64,000 bases of DNA, taken from contig NC_044918.1 of the NCBI RefSeq assembly GCF_003576645.1, positions 31,336,690 through 31,400,689 of the forward strand. Reading direction: 5' to 3'. This DNA comes from Ipomoea triloba. Taxonomy: Eukaryota > Streptophyta > Magnoliopsida > Solanales > Convolvulaceae. Below are positions 33,277-42,155 of the stretch, piece after piece (the stretch's first letter is position 1; the number at the start of each line of letters is the position of its first letter). Made by a program: the position numbers and the translations under genes. The notes under the pieces were generated by a model. That model was given only the letters and a program-made list of their open reading frames with translations. It had not been told where the DNA came from and did no database searches.

Positions 33277-36130
33277 TGTAACCCCTCGTCTATTCCGATA
33301 AGGTTATGGTTCGAAAATTTTTTTTTTTAGGCTATGACATTTATGAGATGATCTCTCGGTACTTCAGAAGGATTTTTATAAGTGAGACTAGTTAATAAAA
33401 AGTTGCGATCTACGTACCGGTCACGAACCGTAAAATTTTTAAGGACGTATATACAGTTCGAATTTCCCTAGGAGATGGATTATTAAGCATGATATGATTA
33501 AGCGTGAACTTCCTACTCAGTTCAGTGGAAATTAGACGAACTGTAAGAGTGAAATTTATTACGAACCTCCGTACCACTGTATTTCGTGAGATACCGGAAA
33601 ATTCCCAACTTTAGTGGTTAATGACGGGATTATTCTTAGAATAATTTTGGTATTAAAATTTTCCCGAATTAAGTTATATTCCTCCGAACTTTTATCTGAT
33701 TTAATCCCTAACTGGCAAAGCAAACTTACTCTACAAGGCATACCATGGGATTGTGACAAGTGTCACATTTATTTACCACATAGTAATAAATAATTAATTA
33801 AATGGGAAGAGAATGGGATAAGCTAAGCCATGCTAAGATGTAACTTACACTCCAAGTCTTCCCCACCTCTCCCACACTCATTTACGAAAATAGAGAAGGA
33901 AAAAGAGAAGGAAAAATATCATTTTCATCTTTGGGATCCAAGAACTCCATAGCTATTTTCTTAAACACAAGTGCTTCCATAATAGGTAAAAATTTGGTTT
34001 TATTCGGTTAATATGACAAGAATCCTCCCTAGAACTTAAGTTTAAGCTAAGGGTTCATGAAAATGTTGTTATGGTGATTTTTTGTTTAGGATCTTCGGTG
34101 AAAAGTTTGAAGGAGAAGGTCACCATCTTTCTACGGTCTTAAAAATCTACTTGGGAGGTAAGGAATCCCTTAAGTTGGTTTAGTCACTTGAAGGTGAACA
34201 AATGCTAGTAAATTATGAAACTAGGAATTTTATGTGAAAATCATGTGTTAAGTTTGTGAATCTACAAGTTGGCTCAAAGGACAACACTTGTAATTTTTGG
34301 TAATTTTTGAATACATGTTCATGGCTAAATTATGCATGTATATGTTGTATTTATGCCCATATAAGCTTATACTTGTGAAAATAGTGGAGAAACGAGGCGT
34401 TTCAACCCAGTTTTTGCTGCCCGAAGTTGGCAGATCCGGATGGACGCGGCCGTGGACGCGCGTCCACTGCGCGTCCATCGGCGTCCAACGTTTCGGCGTC
34501 ACGGCCGAAAGGCCGGACGCGACCACGGACGCGCATCCGCTGCGCGTCCGTGGGTGCCCGAAGTTACGGCGTCACGGTCGAAAGGCAGGACGCGACCACG
34601 GACGCGCGTCCGCTGCGCGTCCATGGGTGCCGAGAATTTCGGCGTCACTGCCAAATGAGCGGACGCGGCCCGGACGCACGCGTCCGCCGTGCGTCCGACG
34701 CTGCGGACATCCGCGAGTCTGCGCGACGCGGATCCGTTTTCGACCGAACTTTCTTCCGATGTTTTTGCTCCTGAGTGTTATGATGTTTGGAAGGCCTACG
34801 GGCAACCGAGTCAATTTTTGAAAGTTCAAATATTATTGTGTAAACTTATGTTCATCAATTTGGAGAAAAATCGTGTTTTTCCCCATGAGTATTTTGGAAA
34901 CATTTTTGGATAAGAATAATTGTTTTGAGGCATCATGTGTAAAATACTAATTAAACTCAAGGAAAGGATGAATGTTTTGAAAACCTTAGTTTCTGGACAA
35001 TGTTATTGAGATGTCTGACTTCGCGGGAGGCTTGTGAGCCGTGGCCCCGAAGTTATTGAGACGTTTGACTTCGCGGGAGGCTTGTGAGCCGTGGCCCCGA
35101 AGTTATTGAGATGTTTGACTTCACGGGAGGCTTGTGAGCCGTGGCCCAGAAGTTATTGAGATGTTCGACTTCGCGGGAGGCTTGTGAGCCGTGGCCCCGA
35201 AGTTATTGAGATGTTTGACTTCACGGGAGGCTTGTGAGCCGTGGCCTGGAAGTTATTGAGATGTTCGACTTCGCGGGAGGCTTGTGAGCCGTGGCCCCGA
35301 TTTATTGAGATGTTTGACTTCACGGGAGGCTTGTGAGCCGTGGCCCGGAAGTTATTGAGATGTTTGACTTTGCGGGAGGCTTGTGAGCCGGGGCCCGGAA
35401 GTTGTTGAAATGTTTGACCTGCGGGAGGCATGAGTGCCGCGGCCCGAGGTTCTTGAAAATATTCCGAGATTACCATACACTTATCCAGGGGTAAACTAAG
35501 TAAATTTTACTAACTATGAAAACATAGTTACTCCGTAACTACGTCGAAGAATAATATGTCACGAGTCTTGGACAGTAAAGTGTGTGTGTTGTGAACTCTC
35601 TATTTTGAGTTAAATGATGGAAATTCTCGGAAATGAAAGTATTATATGCTAATGTCACTCATATACTCTACTATACTTTCTTTTGTCGATAATCTGGTTG
35701 CAGTTAGATTTTCAACTTTTGGGTAAAGCTACAGTTTTCTGAGAACTATGTTTTTTCGAAACCTTTGTTTACTTTTGAGTGACAATGGATTTCCTTACTT
35801 AGCCATCGCGCTAACTACACTTCGATGTGTTTACAGATGTTGTCTAGTGTGGGCTCCTGAAGCCCGATGAGCTCTGAATAGGATGGAAGTCGAGGTTGAG
35901 GACTACTCTATCCTAGAATAGACACCCTGGAAGAATTATTTCCATGTGTACATATTCGGATGTTGATATGGTTCTTTGAGGTTGTAAGTTTAGCCTTAGC
36001 GTTTGGGTATAAGAGAGATACCTAAGCGTGGAGGTAACACCCAGTTTTTTGCTGGTTAGATGCTTCCGCAATGTATTGTATTATTAGGGATTTTGTAATA
36101 AATCCAATTTGTGAAAATTGGGGTGTTACA
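33277..36130 (+). repeat. 3' LTR of large element (2854 bp)
   Basis: Uninterrupted LTR copy. It shows the empty target of the nested element near 34400, the GC-rich 73-bp block, a 50-bp minisatellite from 35002 to about 35450 (roughly 9 units), and a single copy of the unit that is fivefold in the 5' LTR. Point differences from the 5' LTR are scattered, so it is older than the nested insertion. Confidence 0.92.
35002..35450 (+). repeat. 50-bp minisatellite in the 3' LTR, about 9 copies
   Basis: Units start at 35002, 35052, 35102, 35152, 35202, 35252, about 35301 (one unit shortened by a base or two), then about 35350 and 35400. Copy number and order of variants differ from the 5' LTR, as expected for a real variable tandem repeat. 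Confidence 0.9.
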
Positions 36131-36159
36131 CTATGCGTGGAGTTCAGACTTACATTTCC
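36131..36159 (+). repeat. Satellite remnant with target duplication CTATG
   Basis: 'ctatgcgtggagttcagact' continues to 'tacatttcc'. This is the satellite spacer resuming after the LTR element; CTATG at 36131-36135 is the right target duplication. Pararetrovirus sequence starts at about 36160. Confidence 0.93.
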
Positions 36160-38075
36160 GAAAAGAAGATGTTACTAGCCCAGCAGAAGATCCAGTTTTT
36201 AGGCATGGATATTGACCAGGGAAAGTTTCAACCAGGAAGGCATATTGCTCAGGAGTTACTCAAATTTCCTGATGAAAACCCCACAAAGCAGCAAGTTCAA
36301 CAGTTTCTTGGTATAATTAATTATATCCGAGATTTTGTTCCCAACATAGCCCCTCATGTTAGCACTCTCACCAAGATGTTGAAGAAGTCACCACCAAAAT
36401 GGAGCATAGAGCAAACCAAGGCAATCCGATGGATGAAGGAGCACACCAAGGAATTACCACCATTGCACATTCCAGCAGGTGAAGGACTCAGAATTCTACA
36501 AACAGATGCCAGTGATTACTATTGGGGAGCAATACTCCTACAGGAAGTCAAAGGAAAAAGGCTTGTTTGCGGCTACTCCAGTGGTAGATTCAAAGATGCA
36601 GAACTTCATTACCACTCCACTTATAAAGAGATTTTAGCCGTGAAAAATGGAATTAAAAAATTTAATTTTCATTTGATCGGTTATAAGTTTCTTATTGAGT
36701 TAGACATGTCAGCTTTTCCAAAAATGTTGCAGTTCAAGAGGAAAGAAATTCCACAAGCTCAAGCTCTAAGATGGCAACAATGGTTTTCTAGATACAACTA
36801 TGATGTTCGCCATATTCCAGGAAAGAAGAATGTGGTTGCAGACTTTTTATCCAGACCACAGCAAGTTCCTCAACTCCAGTTCCAGTCCAAGATCTATGAA
36901 GTCTATATGTTCAATGAAGGAAGTTCAGTCCCAGCCAGAGCACTTCATCAAATGCAGATTTTCCACCATGATGTCAACCAGTTCCCATGGAGCCATGAAT
37001 ACCTTGAAGAAAGAAGAACAGATTGGGAAGTCAGATTGTTCAGATACTATGGAGGTCATATGCTACAACCATATGGTATTCACCCTAAATATCCATTTGC
37101 TCAAATCTTTATATATTTTGGTATTTATGCCATGAATATCATATTTTAATGGAGTTCCACAGGCCTAGCTTAAGAAAAGAGTTAGATCTTTCTGTTGAGA
37201 AAGATTTAATAAAATTCTTAACTTGGTTTTATCCATTAAAATACTGGAAGAAGTTATGCCAAGATGGTCCAGAATTTTTCACAGTTCATCTGCATAGGGA
37301 AGTCACAGCATGGGTATCCAGATTTTTAGAAGGACATGCAGAACCATTTATGAAGATTTATGAGCAGCACATGGAATCTATCATAGTCCGAGAAGAAGAC
37401 TATCCAGAATTTCAGAGGTACATTTTCGCCCAGAACAAGGTCATTCCAAAAGAAATTTGGCCCAGAGAAGGGATTCAGCTAGATGTGAGACAAGATGATG
37501 GGATCTACCATGAAAGGATCAAGTCAGCAAAAAACCAGTACTACTATGAGCTACACCAGACCCAGAAGGAAGATATCTGGTCACAAGACCCTTGGAACTT
37601 TGATGATATAGATTCAGTGCTTGAAGAAGTCGAAAAGATTGAGAAAGCTTATGCTCAAAAGTCTCAAAAGAAAAGGCCAGAACACAAGAGCCAGTGGAAC
37701 AAGGATGTTTGGAGAACGAAGAGAAGGCAATCTGGTATGGATAGGCAAGAATGGGTTAACTACATGGGTTACCCCAGCTACTCTGGCTACTCCACAGAAA
37801 GCGACACAGCATCAGACGAAGACTTCGTAATGGATCTTCAATTTCATGGAGAATGGATGGTCATGAAGACAAAACAACCAGATTGGAACCCACAAAACTG
37901 GAAAGGAAAGAGATTCATGAGTGAAGGATAAGATTTGATCTTATCTCTCCAGCAAAGCCCAGCAAAGCAAATCTCATCTGAAAATCTTATCTTCAAAGAT
38001 AAGATCCCCGTCCTGACAGGGTCATGTCAGCGTTATCTTATCAGTTTGGCGTGTTGTATGAATTATTAGACAACT
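36160..38075 (+). pseudogene. Endogenous pararetrovirus segment 1: RT end, RNase H, C-terminus, intergenic
   Basis: Plus-strand piece of a Caulimoviridae polyprotein. It enters at the end of the reverse transcriptase ('EKKMLLAQQKIQFLGMDI'), passes through the thumb/connection and RNase H ('LQTDASDYYWGA', 'YKEILAVKNG'), then a long C-terminal extension of unknown function. A 37-bp deletion near 37111, relative to the copy at 46101-48853, shifts the frame to a stop at 37147-37149. The same protein resumes at 37149 and ends at 37931. About 145 bp of intergenic sequence with GATAAG motifs follows until an LTR element interrupts at 38076. The cut ends and the deletion mean it encodes no complete protein. 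Confidence 0.92.
37928..38004 (+). promoter_or_regulatory. GATAAG-rich palindromes after the viral stop codon
   Basis: 'gataagatttgatcttatc' and 'atcttatcttcaaagataag' are self-complementary, and GATAAG occurs repeatedly. The same block lies at 46027-46102 on the other strand. GATA-type motifs are known in plant promoters, including some caulimovirid ones. Whether these act in transcription or as RNA hairpins is inference. Confidence 0.5.
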
Positions 38076-38130
38076 TGATACGAATCTTCGTAAGGAGGAT
38101 CCGTAACAAGGAATTATTGCCCAAGATGTT

Positions 38131-38340
38131 CTCAAATTCAATAGATAAGGAGTTACCTTTGGTGCACACAATCTCAAATTCAATAGATAAGGAGTTACCT
38201 TTGGTGCACACAAGCTCAAATTCAATAGATAAGGAGTTACCTTTGGTGCACACAAGATCAAATTCAATAGATAAGGAGTTACCTTTGGTGCACACAAGAT
38301 CAAATTCAATAGATAAGGAGTTACCTTTGGTGCACACAAG
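38131..38340. repeat. 42-bp duplication, five copies, in LTR (probable assembly scar)
   Basis: 'tcaaattcaatagataagga' starts at 38132, 38174, 38216, 38258 and 38300. The other LTR has one copy, at about 41227. Junctions shift by a base or two per copy: 'cacaatctc', 'cacaagctc', 'cacaagatc'. Since 42 is a multiple of three, both strands gain spurious repetitive frames. Confidence 0.85.
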
Positions 38341-38655
38341 ATCATCCTTGAGCCCCGATTCCACGAAGGACCAAGAAACAACCCTTAGCACGCCTCAAGT
38401 TCCTCAAGAACGCAATCTTCAAACAACTAGAGTGGGTTCTCTAGTAGTTCCCTTGATTCTATGAATTGATAGAACCACAATTCCTAAAATCTAAGGTTGG
38501 TAGAATGCGGGTTTGATTCGATAGGGCCACGAATCAAGAACACTATTCGATAGGACCACGAATAGAAGAAAGAATTCTTACACAAATGTAAAGAAGACTT
38601 AGGAAGTTTTGATTAATTCTGAAAAATGCTTGATCATCAAAGGAAATACACACCC

Positions 38656-38663
38656 TATTTATA
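38656..38663 (-). promoter_or_regulatory. TATA box in LTR of gag-only element
   Basis: Minus-strand TATAAATA in 'gtgtataaatagggtgtg'. It resembles the TATA context of the nested gypsy LTR. Confidence 0.6.
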
Positions 38664-39014
38664 CACATGCTAGGGGACTCCAAATGTCATCAATAGTAAA
38701 AGTACATCAAGGAGATCAAAAGACATCAATAGTAAAAATACATCACTATCAAGGAGATTAAATGTCATAACTTGTCAACCAATAGTCTTCCTAATATGCC
38801 AAAGCATGTCCATGTGCCTCAAAATCTGATTTTGGTGAATTATTTCAACCTCTTTTGTACCCTCCCAAGCAAAGCCACGAATTTGGACATCTTAGATGGT
38901 ATTTATGGGCTCTTCAAAATCAGCTCTTATGCATGAAAAATGTTCTAAGTATCCACCATCATCACTTGGACTCTTTATTTGGCATGCTTGGACTTCGAAT
39001 GGATCATGTATGGG

Positions 39015-40178
39015 CTAGTTTGCATCAAATACTTTGCTCAATTGCGGGTGTCTTAGCAACCGATTTACCATTTCTTCAAACCGAAATTCCCTTAGCACTC
39101 TCGGATCAAAGTATTTCCCTCCAATCCTATCATTCTCCCTTTCTTGAAAAGGATTCGTCCTCGAATCCAAATCTTTAGTGAAAGGAAAATTAGCAAGTTT
39201 ATGCATTTTCATCGTAAAAACAAGCACAAGTGCTTGTTTAGTCACCATGGCGGCACTAACCACATTCGTGCAACTCCCCAAATCAATAATGATGCTACAA
39301 GTTCTTGTTTGGCTTTCTTCTTGCTCAAGAATTGACTTATTGGCACCATGTTCATCATCTTCAACACACGCTAGATCAAGGGGCAAGAGCACATCTTCAT
39401 CATCTTGCTCAATCACATCAATTTGTTCATCTACCTTCTCGTCAGCTTGTTCATAGTTTTTGACAGCGAAATCATGTTCATCATCATTAGCATGGGTCGC
39501 ATCAAGGGGCAAGAGCACATCTTCATCATTTTGCTCAATCAACTCAATTTGTTCATCTACCTCTTCCTCATGGGGTTCACGGGTCGTTTGAACATCCTCA
39601 CGCATCAATGGGGTATTTGGGTTTTGTGTTGTCCACCTTCTAGCTTGAGATGTATAAGCCTTCATCTCCGTATTTGTCTTCTCAACTTTCCAGGCAGCAT
39701 ACAAGGCATCATCCATGGTGTGGTAACGATGCATGTTTACTTGTCGGATCCCACGTAACTGCTTCTCAAGCTCAAAGTAGTATGTGGCTGGTCGGAACGT
39801 GCGCCTAAGCATTGTCCTTAGCCTATCCCAAGTAGCAACTGGTGCATCATGAGTAAACTCCCTTTCTTGCTTCTGTCGTTTCCACCAAGTAACTGCAAAA
39901 CCCTTAAAAGATGAAATAACTAATCTAACTTTTGTTATTTCACTATATTTGTTACAATCAAAAACACTTTGTACATCATCCTCCCATTCTATATAATCTC
40001 CGGGATCTCCTTCACCATTGAATTTAGGCAATTCAAGCTTGAAATTGCCCGCTTGTACCTCCATAGGTTGATTTTGTGGACGTGACATGTAACGCATTTG
40101 CTGTTGCAAGTCCTCCAACATCCTTATCATTTTGGTCATTTGTTGTCCTAAGTTTGGCTGCTCACCTCCTTTAGCCAT
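39015..40178 (-). CDS. Gag with pol remnants, C-terminus fused to satellite
   Basis: Start chosen at MAKGGEQ, four codons inside the longer frame. Coiled-coil-like N-terminus, then a gag capsid region ('ELPKFNGEGDPGDYIEWEDD', 'WWKRQKQE', 'WDRLRTMLRRTF'). Next is an acidic region with two copies of a block around 'EDVLLPLD', then a protease start ('CSIIIDLGSCTNVVS'; D-L-G where D-S/T-G is usual). The frame then jumps to the end of a gypsy polyprotein ('LDSRTNPFQERENDR'), losing RT, RNase H, integrase and also any zinc knuckle. It crosses the LTR boundary at 39132 and ends in satellite-type residues 'IGGKYFDPRVLREF' to 'HPQLSKVFDAN'. It is open throughout, so a protein is possible. What it does is unknown. 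Confidence 0.75.
   Translation of the reverse strand: MAKGGEQPNLGQQMTKMIRMLEDLQQQMRYMSRPQNQPMEVQAGNFKLELPKFNGEGDPGDYIEWEDDVQSVFDCNKYSEITKVRLVISSFKGFAVTWWKRQKQEREFTHDAPVATWDRLRTMLRRTFRPATYYFELEKQLRGIRQVNMHRYHTMDDALYAAWKVEKTNTEMKAYTSQARRWTTQNPNTPLMREDVQTTREPHEEEVDEQIELIEQNDEDVLLPLDATHANDDEHDFAVKNYEQADEKVDEQIDVIEQDDEDVLLPLDLACVEDDEHGANKSILEQEESQTRTCSIIIDLGSCTNVVSAAMVTKQALVLVFTMKMHKLANFPFTKDLDSRTNPFQERENDRIGGKYFDPRVLREFRFEEMVNRLLRHPQLSKVFDAN
39028..39125 (-). repeat. Satellite fragment inside the LTR
   Basis: About 98 bp matching the satellite from 'attggagggaaatactttg' to 'caattgagcaaagtatt' on the minus strand. Variants such as 'gaagaaatggtaaatcgg' and 'cgagagtgctaa' match right-array monomers at 58741 and 62945 better than most left-array monomers. 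It begins about 8 bp inside the LTR end. Confidence 0.85.
39133..39145 (-). promoter_or_regulatory. Polypurine tract of gag-only element
   Basis: Minus-strand AAGAAAGGGAGAA directly before TGATAGGA. Position and sequence are parallel to the tract of the nested gypsy element. Confidence 0.75.
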
Positions 40179-41155
40179 CAGTAACAACAATAAGAAACAC
40201 TAGCAATTAAGAAATCAAGTTAGTATAAACAGGATCTCTCCCTTGCTTCACTCTACTCATGGTTTTGAGTTTGTTTTAGGTTGTGAGGTACACTACACAC
40301 AGCCCACAACTCACCACTCCTCTCATGTATCTCTCTTGATGGAAAATAGCCTCACAAGTTTCTCTAAATGTAGAGTCGTTGCTCAGGTTGTTGTGGATTC
40401 GCCCTCAAAATACAAAAGACTTACCTCCGGAGCCTCGTAGTCTTCGGGAATTGAAGAACAAGGGTAATCCAAATAATAAGGTAATGTTTGAGAACAACAA
40501 CAAGAAATAGAGCAATAACAACAAAGAAGAATAAAGGAACAAGGAATTTCAATTCAAGAACACTGCTTTAGTCAGGAACAAAAACTACCAGATTCTGCCA
40601 AGAAGTTCACGGAATTTTCTGTGTTTATTGGAGCAACTTTTCTACCCAAACTTTTTTATGGATTTCAAGTATTATAAGTTGACGTCCTCAAGAAAAAAAT
40701 TGAAGTTAAAAAGAATATTTGAAGTATTTTTTTTTGAATTTTTTTTTCCTGACTGCGCTAGGCAGAAATTCTGGACAGTACTAAGCAGAAAATTGAGCAA
40801 ACTTTAAGAATTTTCTGTGAAATATTGGTAAGGAATTTTTGGACCAAAATCTCCAGATATCAATTTCAACAAGAGTAGGACTTCCAGAAAAAAATTCAAT
40901 GGAAAATAAGGTTTGGAAGTATTTTTCACGAATTTTTGAACTTGACTGCGCCGGGAAGAAACTTTCTGGATAGTCACTGCCAAAGACTTGAAATTTTTTT
41001 TTTTCACTTTTTTGTGTGTGTTTTTTTTTTATAACAATAAGAAAATGGACAAGGAATACAAGAAAACAATCAAAGACACAATAGAGATTTTTTTTGAGGT
41101 TTTTGTTATGGATATGCAAAAAATAAGATAGCAAAGAATTGAGAACGAAACCTAA
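40179..41155 (-). other. Leader of gag-only element, no gene
   Basis: About 980 bp between the primer site and the gag start on the minus strand, with homopolymer runs and no domain-bearing frame. A few frames of 60-175 codons (for example 40781-41308 minus) span leader and LTR and look like chance. Confidence 0.75.
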
Positions 41156-41167
41156 GCTCTGATACCA
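41156..41167 (-). promoter_or_regulatory. Primer binding site of gag-only element
   Basis: Minus-strand TGGTATCAGAGC three bases after the LTR end (TGATACG at 41171 on the plus strand). tRNA-Met type. Confidence 0.85.
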
Positions 41168-41170
41168 AAT

Positions 41171-41530
41171 TGATACGAATCTTCGTAAGGAGGATCCGTA
41201 ACAAGGAATTATTGCCCAAGATGTTCTCAAATTCAATAGATAAGGAGTTACCTTTGGTGCACACAAGATCACCCTTGAGCCCCGATTCCACGAAGGACCA
41301 AGAAACAACCCTTAGCACGCCTCAAGTTCCTCAAGAACGCAATCTTCAAACAACTAGAGTGGGTTCTCTAGTAGTTCCCTTGATTCTATGAATTGATAGA
41401 ACCACAATTCCTAAAATCTAAGGTTGGTAGAATGCGGGTTTGATTCGATAGGGCCACGAATCAAGAAACTATTCGATAGGACCACGAATAGAAGAAAGAA
41501 TTCTTACACCACAATGAAGAAAGAAATTAA
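41171..41530 (-). repeat. 5' LTR of gag-only element, partial
   Basis: Matches the start of the LTR at 38076 with one copy of the 42-bp unit, then diverges near 41505 and runs into N. The outer end and its target duplication cannot be seen. Confidence 0.82.
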
Positions 41531-41555
41531 NNNNNNNNNNNNNNNNNNNNNNNNN
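41531..41555. other. Assembly gap (25 N)
   Basis: Short N run between a truncated LTR and a satellite fragment; the join across it is not supported by sequence. Confidence 0.99.
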
Positions 41556-41597
41556 TTTGGTTCTTTCCATTTCCTAAGAAAAGCGGATAAGTGCATG
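41556..41597 (-). repeat. Satellite fragment between LTR and virus
   Basis: Reverse complement reads 'catgcacttatccgc' then 'ttttcttaggaaatgg' and 'aaagaaccaaa', the satellite spacer and monomer start. It abuts viral leader sequence at about 41599. Confidence 0.88.
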
Positions 41598-41687
41598 CGA
41601 GAGTCTTGTTGTCATGCCCCGGAGAGGCTTTTAGTTTTCTCTCACCTTTGGTCCTAATTCTCCACTGCTTTTAGAGACTCCCCGATT

Positions 41688-41700
41688 TGGTATCAGAGCC
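41688..41700 (+). promoter_or_regulatory. Viral primer binding site
   Basis: TGGTATCAGAGCC, the tRNA-Met complement typical of Caulimoviridae, 41 bases before the polyprotein ATG at 41741. Confidence 0.9.
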
Positions 41701-41740
41701 AGCCATATCTCTTTATTCAAAACCTTCATATTTCCTAAAT

Positions 41741-42154
41741 ATGTCTTCCTCTTCAGCTTCTACATCCACATCTATTGTACCTAGCCGTTCTTCTTTTTCA
41801 TTAGAAAAACCTCATTTCAAAAAATCTCTCTCTTCTAAGATGGATTATCTCTATGAGATAAATTATCTTAAAGAGGACCAAAAAATAGAAGAAACCCACC
41901 TGCCCCTTCTGAATCCATACTCTGCTTTCAATAAAAGAAACCAATCCAATTTTCTGGTTAAATCCCTTAAAGCTATTTACCAGAAAAGGTCTTTAGTTCC
42001 TAAAGAATACATCTCAGCCTCAGCCATGAGCAGATGTCCCATATATTCCACCCACCAAGAACAGTTCATTACTCTTGAAATCCCTGATGAATTCCCGGCC
42101 ATTTGGAGGAGAGAAGGATATCACCCATGTGAAGTACAGATCAAGCCCGGTTAA
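41741..42154 (+). pseudogene. Polyprotein N-terminus fused across a deletion
   Basis: Starts with a serine-rich stretch 'MSSSSASTSTS', then 'YISASAMSRCPIYSTHQEQF' and the first part of the movement protein ('IPDEFPAIWRREGY'). At about 42121 it jumps to sequence just upstream of the protease ('HPCEVQIK') and stops at 42154. Compared with the plus-strand copy at 48854 onward, this removes most of the movement protein, the coat protein and the zinc knuckle. A few shared bases ('cccat') lie at the junction. Confidence 0.85.
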
Positions 42155-42155
42155 A

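Larger units (their letters stand above)
21295..36130 (+). mobile_element. Large non-autonomous LTR retrotransposon (LARD-like) in satellite
   Basis: The ends are TGTAACCCCTCG and GGGGTGTTACA, flanked by the 5-bp duplication CTATG. Two LTRs of about 2.85 kb surround a 1683-bp internal region that starts with a tRNA-Met-type primer site and ends with a purine-rich tract. No gag or pol is visible, so movement would have needed proteins from another element. The end sequences and the 'ggggacgaaac' block before the polypurine tract resemble plant Ty3/gypsy elements of the Tekay/Del type; this is inference. The 5' LTR carries a second, younger retrotransposon at 22396-29688. Confidence 0.9.
38076..39132 (-). 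repeat. 3' LTR of gag-only element
   Basis: On the plus strand it runs from TGATACGAATC to CCTATCA; on its own strand TGATAGGATTGG to GATTCGTATCA. It contains a TATA box on the minus strand (plus-strand 'tatttata', 38656-38663), a 42-bp duplication at 38131-38340 and a satellite fragment at 39028-39125. The left part matches 41171-41505 closely; beyond that the other LTR is lost or divergent. Confidence 0.82.
38076..41530 (-). mobile_element. Gag-only, non-autonomous gypsy element inserted in viral sequence
   Basis: Read on the minus strand: 5' LTR (41530 down to 41171, cut by a gap), primer site, leader, a gag gene fused to pol remnants, polypurine tract, 3' LTR (39132-38076). It interrupts viral intergenic sequence: viral 'attagacaact' ends at 38075, while the uninterrupted copy at about 45957-45975 (minus strand) continues with 'ttattaaaagg'. 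The other flank is lost in the N run at 41531-41555. Reverse transcriptase, RNase H and integrase are absent. Confidence 0.85.

Noticed and set aside
36118..36159. Viral frame starting at 36118.
   Set aside because: The first codons are LTR end and satellite remnant; viral sequence begins at about 36160.
38022..38464. Repetitive proteins of about 115-146 codons on both strands.
   Set aside because: Same 42-bp scar in an LTR; a multiple of three keeps all frames open.
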